Shown here piece by piece: positions 14,651 to 19,957 of a stretch of DNA of 19,957 nucleotides. The notes below the pieces were generated by a model, which made no database searches, had not been told where the DNA came from, and saw only the letters and a list, made by a program, of their open reading frames with translations. Within the stretch, counting starts at the first letter, position 1, and each line of letters starts with the position of its first letter. Both the position numbers and the translations under genes were made by a program. This DNA is from Candidatus Heimdallarchaeota archaeon LC_2 (GTDB lineage Archaea > Asgardarchaeota > Heimdallarchaeia > Heimdallarchaeales > Kariarchaeaceae), in contig MDVR01000120.1 in the NCBI GenBank assembly GCA_001940725.1, positions 1 to 19,957 of the forward strand, given 5' to 3'.

Positions 14651-15769
14651 GTGAAAATTGATGATTTTCTTGTTGAGAGGTTTATGTCAAAATACGAACA
14701 TGATATTGAGCTTAACCTTGCAGAAACATGTGTGGACCCTTTTACCTTGAACAATTTGTTTGATCTAACGAAAGAAAAAGATTTTTTTGAAAATTTTGGC
14801 AATGTGGATTTAACATATGGGTATATAGAAGGATCATCTGATATTCGCCAAGGTTTGGCTAAATTATATGAACATCAAATTGCTGAGAATATTCTTATAA
14901 CCGGTGGAGCAATAGGAGGTAATTTTTTAATTTTTTATAGTCTTGTTGAACCTGGAGACACCGTTATTTCAATTTTCCCAGCCTATCAGCAATTATACAG
15001 TACACCAAAATCATTTGGGGCAAATGTTAAACTCTTGAAACTCAAACCTGAGGATAACTGGTTACCCAATATTACAGAATTGAAAAAATTGATCGACGAT
15101 AAAACCAAATTGATTGCAATCAATAATCCTCATAATCCAACGGGTGCTTTGATTGAAACACCTTTGCTTCAAGAAATCTGTGAAATTGCTAAGGAAGCAG
15201 GAGCTTACTTACTATGTGACGAGGTTTATCGAGGTCTCTACATTGATTCAAATGATCAAGTAAGCTCAGCTGTTGATTTATATGATAAAGCTGTTGTGAC
15301 AGGATCGTTCAGCAAATCATTTTCATTAGCAGGAATTAGATTAGGGTGGATCGCGGCTGATAATAATATTATTGAGAAATTGATGTTGCATCGTGATTAT
15401 ACCACAATTAGTAATGGAATGATTGATGATGCCATAGGTGCGTTAGCCACAAGAAATTCTGATCTGATTTTTGATAGAAATCTAAAGATAGTGAGAACGA
15501 ATCATCAAATAGTTTCTGAATGGGTAAAAAGTGAACCATTGATCGATTGGATTGTACCCAGAGGCGGAAGTGTTGCTTTTCTTAAACACAATCTTAATGT
15601 TTCTTCTGAGAAAATTTGTGTGGATCTGATTAATGAAAAAAGTACATTTATGGTCCCAGGCACCTGTTTTAATATGGAGGGGTACATTAGACTGGGTTAT
15701 GGTTGTAAAACTGAGGTGCTAAAAGAAGGATTAACCAGATTTACAGAATATTTGGGAAAATTTAGGTGA
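14651..15769 (+). CDS. PLP-dependent class I/II aminotransferase
   Basis: A 372-residue cytoplasmic fold-type I aminotransferase. It opens with FMSKYEHDIELNLAETCVDP, a pattern I associate with a poorly characterised branch of class I/II aminotransferases. Catalytic elements: LTYGYIEGSSDIR for the N-terminal substrate and cofactor region (about 54-66), NNPHNPTG with N162, DEVYRG with D190 and Y193, and SFSKSFSLAGIRLGW with the Schiff-base lysine K222. A C-terminal arginine in GYIRLGYG is the likely carboxylate anchor. Length is typical. The amino donor and acceptor cannot be assigned from sequence. The GTG start is chosen because it lies 25 bases after a TATA-like box and keeps the complete N-terminal motif. 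It stands alone: the next gene is 113 bases away and unrelated. Confidence 0.9.
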   Translation: MKIDDFLVERFMSKYEHDIELNLAETCVDPFTLNNLFDLTKEKDFFENFGNVDLTYGYIEGSSDIRQGLAKLYEHQIAENILITGGAIGGNFLIFYSLVEPGDTVISIFPAYQQLYSTPKSFGANVKLLKLKPEDNWLPNITELKKLIDDKTKLIAINNPHNPTGALIETPLLQEICEIAKEAGAYLLCDEVYRGLYIDSNDQVSSAVDLYDKAVVTGSFSKSFSLAGIRLGWIAADNNIIEKLMLHRDYTTISNGMIDDAIGALATRNSDLIFDRNLKIVRTNHQIVSEWVKSEPLIDWIVPRGGSVAFLKHNLNVSSEKICVDLINEKSTFMVPGTCFNMEGYIRLGYGCKTEVLKEGLTRFTEYLGKFR

Positions 15770-15882
15770 TTTTGAATAATACTACCCTGCAAAGTACGAT
15801 TATAAATTTAGAAATAAATCACAACTAGTCACAATATTTTTATTATTATGTAAAGAAAGATGATTACTACTAGGGATTTGAA

Positions 15883-16638
15883 TTGAAATTATTCGACTTA
15901 AGCAAGCATGTAATATTACTTCTGTTGATATTTTTAATTTTTAATTCCCAATCAATAAAAGCTAGTGAACAATTTTTAGAGGATTTTGAGCACGAAATTA
16001 TTCCAATCAACTATTCAACTTATTTGGAAGTTGATACATCGATTCTACTTACGAATGAATTACAATATTCAGGAGAAAAGAGCTTGAAGCTCACGAATAC
16101 AAATCCAGATGGTAGTTGCAACATCCGTTTCCCACTAAATATTGAATATTCAGCTGATTTGGTTATCGATTTTTATCAATATTTTGAGGAAAGTGAACCA
16201 TTTTATTGGATTGGAGTTCTTGGGGTATCAAATGGTACAATTAGAGAATTTATACTTGAATATGGAAATCCTTATTCTGATTGGATAGAAGATTCTGTAT
16301 ATTTAGTTCGAGGGTTTAACATTCCAGAAAAACAGTGGTTTGAATTTTCTGCAAATATAAATAATGACCTTCAGCAAGCATTGCAACATCCAAATAGTCC
16401 AGTTGAAACATTTATACCCAGTAAAATTACTTTCTTTTTGATTGCATTGGATCCGGGTAATCCCGAAAGAATAATCTATATTGATTCAATGCAAATTAGA
16501 GATGGTGACTCTACTGTCAAGTTTAGTGGAGCAACCACATCCCTTCAAAATTTTAATGCGACATTTTATAGAACTGTGGGTGCATTAGTAATTTTAATTC
16601 TGGTGATTTCTGTAATTCGATATAAATATGAAAAATAG
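15883..16638 (+). CDS. Secreted membrane-anchored beta-sandwich-like protein
   Basis: A 251-residue protein with a signal peptide (about 1-27: KHVILLLLIFLIFNSQSIKA), one extracellular domain (about 30-205) and a C-terminal membrane segment (about 228-245: GALVILILVISVIRYKYEK). The extracellular part opens with EDFEHE and is rich in strands (YSGEKSLKLTNTNPDG, LVIDFYQYF, IIYIDSMQIRDG). This pattern is common in jelly-roll carbohydrate-binding or lectin-like modules. No exact family is recognised and ligand binding is inference. An in-frame stop four codons upstream leaves TTG 15883 as the first start. A weak AGGG lies seven bases before it, and an AT-rich TTTTTATTAT (15837-15846) could be its TATA box. 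It uses TAG as its stop. Confidence 0.75.
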   Translation: MKLFDLSKHVILLLLIFLIFNSQSIKASEQFLEDFEHEIIPINYSTYLEVDTSILLTNELQYSGEKSLKLTNTNPDGSCNIRFPLNIEYSADLVIDFYQYFEESEPFYWIGVLGVSNGTIREFILEYGNPYSDWIEDSVYLVRGFNIPEKQWFEFSANINNDLQQALQHPNSPVETFIPSKITFFLIALDPGNPERIIYIDSMQIRDGDSTVKFSGATTSLQNFNATFYRTVGALVILILVISVIRYKYEK

Positions 16639-16725
16639 AATTGTAATTTTAGTAAATGAACAAAACCCGAATAAATAAGAGAGAAGAAATGAATGAACAA
16701 TTTTAGATAATTTCCAATATATTAT

Positions 16726-16988
16726 TTGATCGAAAAGAATTATCCATTTTTTAGTTATGAAACAGATGACCAATCTGTTCCACCTGCATTTTTACGATTA
16801 GTCGATGTTCATATTCAACAAGTTTTGAGAGAATGGACAAAGAATCAATTAGACTTTGATATTATTATCCACCAGTGGTCGAGAACGTATAATTTTACGA
16901 AAAGCCATTTAATGATTTATCTACAGTCTCCGATCTAATAACATTCTCAATAGCAGAGAAATTTCGATGTAATCAAACTTATTTGTAA
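16726..16988 (+). pseudogene. Small gene split by an apparent one-base frameshift
   Basis: A frame from TTG 16726 gives about 56 protein-like residues (YPFFSYETDDQSVPPAF, then VDVHIQQVLREW, then IIIHQWSRTYN). It then continues to a stop at 16938 in unconvincing sequence. From the T4 run at 16893-16896 a neighbouring frame reads FYEKPFNDLSTVSDLITFS and IAEKFRCNQTYL, ending with TAA at 16986-16988. Adding one T to the run joins the two into a single 87-residue protein. The product would be soluble and mostly helical, family unknown. It could be a true mutation, a sequencing or assembly error at a homopolymer, or simply a 70-residue gene as read. No clear promoter or ribosome site was found. Confidence 0.5.
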
Positions 16989-17087
16989 ACAAAAAGTAAA
17001 TTAGAACACTGTTCTACTAAATATTTTCAAATATTACAAACGTATACTGAATTCAATTGAACACAAATAGATAAGTGTGGGGAAATT

Positions 17088-19433
17088 ATGTTTAAGATTC
17101 CGAAAAATCGACCTTGTCATCATCGAATTTCATTTTTGATATTAACAATAATGATTATTACACCTTTCGTCTTAAATTCATCAGAAACAGAGATATCTGC
17201 TAATGCAAGTTCAAATATAGAAACTCAATCATTTGTAAATTCTCCCAATCAAGAGTTAAATCATTCGGTATTCAGGATTTCAATTAATGAATACGCTTTT
17301 AATTTCAATGATCCTGTTGATTTGAAATTTTCAGGGACTTTAGTACGAGATATGATTTATGACCCATTAGTCCGATTTAATTCTGAGTCAGAAGAATATG
17401 AACCAAGATTAGCAAAAGATTGGTACATGACAGCAAATGGAAGGCAATGGACATTTATACTTCAAGAAGGGGTGATTTTTCATGATGGTACCCCTTTCAA
17501 TGCTTCTGTTGTCAAATTTAACCTTGAAAGAATTCTCGACCCTTCTAATCTAGGTTATCCAGAACCATTTCCTGAATTTGGTTGGGTTGTTGAAGTTCAA
17601 CCACTTATTGACCGAGTTGAGATTATTAATAATTACGAAGTGATTATTCATTTAACAAAAGAATTTGCTCCATTTTTAGGATCACTAACTAATGCTCTAT
17701 TTATTTCTCCAACGAATTATGAAAACGGTGAATTTGTTCATTCTTATGGTACAGGACCTTATGTCTACACAAGTGAGAGGGATACAGAAAACAGCACAAT
17801 TTTAATTCGCAATACAAATTATTTTCGAGGGAATCCACCATTTGAGGAAGTACAGTTTCTTCATTTTAGTAATTATGAAAATGAAGAAGATTTCTTTGAG
17901 GCAATAAATAACCATGAGCTTGATTTTGTTCCTCAAGCACGATATGATTTTACAACAAGTGAAACATTAACAGATGATGGCAGTTGGACTTGGAAAATTA
18001 GTAAAGAACCCAGTGCGATTTTCTTTGGCTATATTAATTTCAACCATTCAATTTTATCAAATCCACTTGTGAGGATTGCTTTAAATCACGCGGTTGACAT
18101 TAAAAGTTACTCAAAATTGCTTCCTGATGGCATGTTAACTGAAATGAAAAGCTGGTTTGGTTCATTTCTTAAATTTTATGATGATGAAATCCCTGGATAT
18201 GAATTTGATTTGGAAACTGCTAGTAATTTGTTAGATGAGGCTGGGTATTCAGTAGATAATGAAGGTTTTAGATTTCATTTGAATTTTTATGTATATTCGC
18301 AATTGGAAAGATTCGAAATTTTTAATGCCTCACTAGCTGAATTAGGAATTACTACCTCATATGAAGTTGGTTTTAATCTTACTAAATTTATTGAACAAGA
18401 TTTCGATATAGGAATTATAGGTATCTCTTCAGAGTCGGGATCTGATCCAGCTGGGTTGGGAGAGTATATATTACGAGAAGATGCTCAGTATAACTGGGGG
18501 GGTTATTTTAATCCAATCATAGGACAAAACCTAGATTTTGCTGAGAGAACCACTGTAGATCATGAACGTCAATTTTACTATTCGACAATTCAAACTCTCT
18601 TGAGAGAAGATAGTCCAGTAGTTAATCTTTTTGAGAAAAAGGCAGCATATTTAATTTCAACTGAACTCGACAAATACTATGGACCAAATGGATTTTATTT
18701 TACGTTGTCTAAAGATGAGGGGAGGGATCTTTCTCTAAACCAACAAGAATTGCTTTCATATTCGATGAATAATGTCAAGGTATATGATGAAGCAATAAAT
18801 CTATGGAGATCAGACATGGTAATACAAAATTTAGGATCTGAGAGATTGGTTGTGAACTCAAATTTAAATTACAATCAATCCGATAATGGTCCAGGAAAAT
18901 TTATCAAGCAATTTTCAATAGAAGTTGATAATCCTGATGTCAAGTATACATTAAAATTGTATTATGATGAAATTATAGACACCAATTTAAATAAATCAAA
19001 AGTAATTATGTGGGATCCAAGTACAGATAGCTGGAACCAAATATCTATTTTAGATCAAGATGAAAATCTACAATATATTAAAATCCAAGGCCAGGGTTCT
19101 CAGAATATTAGAATAGTTGATACAGTCATCAATCTTAATACAACTATCAATCCAGACCCTAATCTGGTCACCACTTCAACCGATGATTCTAATAATTTCC
19201 AAATGGGACTATATTATATTCTCATGTCATTCTTACTAGCTGGTGTGGTGATATTATATACAAAGAATAATTCAACTCTACGAAATGAACCTTTGAAAAC
19301 GATTAAATTTTACGCACTATTTCTAACCGATTCAAAAGAAATAATAAAATTTGTTGGGATATTGACTTCAATTATTTTAGTAGTTGTAGTCTCATTTCAG
19401 GTCTACAATATTGATGGAGGGATAATGGGATGA
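17088..19433 (+). CDS. ABC transporter substrate-binding protein, family 5 (peptide/nickel type), with two C-terminal membrane segments
   Basis: A 781-residue protein. A hydrophobic N-terminal segment (about 14-40) acts as signal peptide. The family 5 solute-binding domain spans about 50-560, with its hallmark near 123-150 (LQEGVIFHDGTPFNASVVKF) and MIYDPLVRF earlier. Known members capture oligopeptides, nickel or sugars outside the cell for an ABC importer. No lipobox cysteine is seen. Instead, a further strand-rich segment (about 590-690) leads to two membrane segments (about 704-726 and 755-775) separated by a basic loop of about 28 residues, presumably cytoplasmic. Usual members are about 500-600 residues, so this tail of about 200 residues is an addition. 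ATG 17088 follows a weak GTGGGG motif. The stop overlaps the next start as ATGA. The permease and ATPase genes are not in the window. Confidence 0.88.
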   Translation: MFKIPKNRPCHHRISFLILTIMIITPFVLNSSETEISANASSNIETQSFVNSPNQELNHSVFRISINEYAFNFNDPVDLKFSGTLVRDMIYDPLVRFNSESEEYEPRLAKDWYMTANGRQWTFILQEGVIFHDGTPFNASVVKFNLERILDPSNLGYPEPFPEFGWVVEVQPLIDRVEIINNYEVIIHLTKEFAPFLGSLTNALFISPTNYENGEFVHSYGTGPYVYTSERDTENSTILIRNTNYFRGNPPFEEVQFLHFSNYENEEDFFEAINNHELDFVPQARYDFTTSETLTDDGSWTWKISKEPSAIFFGYINFNHSILSNPLVRIALNHAVDIKSYSKLLPDGMLTEMKSWFGSFLKFYDDEIPGYEFDLETASNLLDEAGYSVDNEGFRFHLNFYVYSQLERFEIFNASLAELGITTSYEVGFNLTKFIEQDFDIGIIGISSESGSDPAGLGEYILREDAQYNWGGYFNPIIGQNLDFAERTTVDHERQFYYSTIQTLLREDSPVVNLFEKKAAYLISTELDKYYGPNGFYFTLSKDEGRDLSLNQQELLSYSMNNVKVYDEAINLWRSDMVIQNLGSERLVVNSNLNYNQSDNGPGKFIKQFSIEVDNPDVKYTLKLYYDEIIDTNLNKSKVIMWDPSTDSWNQISILDQDENLQYIKIQGQGSQNIRIVDTVINLNTTINPDPNLVTTSTDDSNNFQMGLYYILMSFLLAGVVILYTKNNSTLRNEPLKTIKFYALFLTDSKEIIKFVGILTSIILVVVVSFQVYNIDGGIMG
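19416..19421 (+). promoter_or_regulatory. Shine-Dalgarno site inside the end of the substrate-binding gene
   Basis: GGAGGG lies eight bases before ATG 19430 and inside the codons for the last residues of the upstream protein. Together with the ATGA overlap it supports coupled translation. Confidence 0.7.
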
Positions 19434-19957
19434 AAAATACTAATTTCAAGGTCTTTGTACCTAAAAATAAAGATAAACCAATATCAGGGGAGAGACCAAC
19501 AATTCAAATTGAGGGTAAATTGTTAAATCGACAAGAATTCGATATAGAATCAACTGAAATAAAAGGAAAAACCTTGGATCTTTATTACTACTTAATTCAA
19601 AATTCAGGATTTCATGGAGTGAGAGGGATACAAAGAGCAATGGGTTATTCTTCTCCAGGACTCACCTCTTATCATTTGAAAAGGTTGATTGATTGTGGGG
19701 CAATTATGAAAAATGATGTTGGTCAGTACGGAATGGAAAAAGACGAAGTTAAACTAGGGTCATTGGATGAGCACGTAAAGTTCATCAATCATTGGATTCC
19801 AAGAACATTTTTATTCGCCACAATTTTCTTATTGCTTTTTGTATATGGCATAATATCATTAATACTTGGTTTAGATCCTCGTTCCTTTGTATTAATTGCA
19901 CTTCCAATATTAATGTTAATGTCAATCACTCTTTATCTTGATGGTTTAACACGTTTG
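19430..19957 (+). CDS. Membrane-bound winged helix-turn-helix protein, cut by the right edge
   Basis: I translated 176 open codons from ATG 19430, which overlaps the previous TGA as ATGA; the frame is still open at the window end. Residues about 46-104 form a winged helix-turn-helix. GVRGIQRAMGY and SSPGLTSYHLKRLIDCGAI give the helix-turn-recognition helix, and NDVGQYGMEK is the wing. Two membrane segments follow (about 127-148 and 152-173). The predicted layout is a DNA-binding head on the cytoplasmic face, tethered to the membrane. Translation is probably coupled to the substrate-binding protein, which also ends in two membrane segments. This suggests regulation of transport genes by the loaded binding protein, but that is inference. 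It may instead be a membrane protein whose winged helix no longer binds DNA. Confidence 0.8.
   Translation, partial: MKNTNFKVFVPKNKDKPISGERPTIQIEGKLLNRQEFDIESTEIKGKTLDLYYYLIQNSGFHGVRGIQRAMGYSSPGLTSYHLKRLIDCGAIMKNDVGQYGMEKDEVKLGSLDEHVKFINHWIPRTFLFATIFLLLFVYGIISLILGLDPRSFVLIALPILMLMSITLYLDGLTRL

Noticed and set aside
14620..15687. Minus-strand frames at 14620-14802 and 15505-15687
   Set aside because: They are antisense to the well-supported aminotransferase.

Overview
The window most likely comes from an AT-rich archaeon. TATA-box-like elements sit about 25 bases upstream of several start codons, TTG and GTG starts are common, and GGAGG-type ribosome binding sites appear mainly inside tightly packed gene pairs. 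The proteins also fit an archaeon: thrombospondin-type-3 and FG-GAP surface proteins with C-terminal membrane anchors, a hybrid histidine kinase, and a membrane-bound winged-helix regulator. An Asgard lineage such as the Heimdallarchaeia is my best guess, but no marker gene here proves it.

Left part (1-9955, minus strand): a two-gene operon for surface proteins. The promoter-proximal gene encodes a protein of about 2247 residues. It has a signal peptide, an unrecognised N-terminal domain, about 600 residues of hydrophobic amphipathic helices, about 280 residues of hydrophobic strand-like sequence, about 26 calcium-binding thrombospondin-3-like repeats, Ig-like domains and one C-terminal membrane anchor. 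Five bases after its stop codon begins a secreted FG-GAP/VCBS (integrin-alpha-like) protein that runs off the left edge. Its ribosome binding site lies in the last codons of the giant gene.

Middle (9956-14214): a non-coding divergent region of about 550 bases with small inverted repeats. It is followed by a CHASE/Cache-type hybrid histidine kinase with a C-terminal receiver domain, then a diacylglycerol-kinase-family lipid kinase. A small NTF2/SnoaL-like protein is encoded convergently.

Right part (14215-19957): a decayed minus-strand gene; a class I/II PLP aminotransferase; a secreted, membrane-anchored beta-sandwich-like protein; a small gene that looks frameshifted at a T run; and a family 5 (oligopeptide-type) substrate-binding protein with two C-terminal membrane segments. 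The last overlaps, by ATGA, a winged-helix protein with two membrane segments that is cut by the right edge. That pair looks like a transport or sensing operon continuing outside the window.

The kinase, lipid kinase and aminotransferase each start with TTG or GTG exactly 25 bases after the centre of a TATA-like box, which suggests leaderless mRNAs with non-AUG starts. No rRNA, tRNA, CRISPR array, transposase or insertion sequence was seen.
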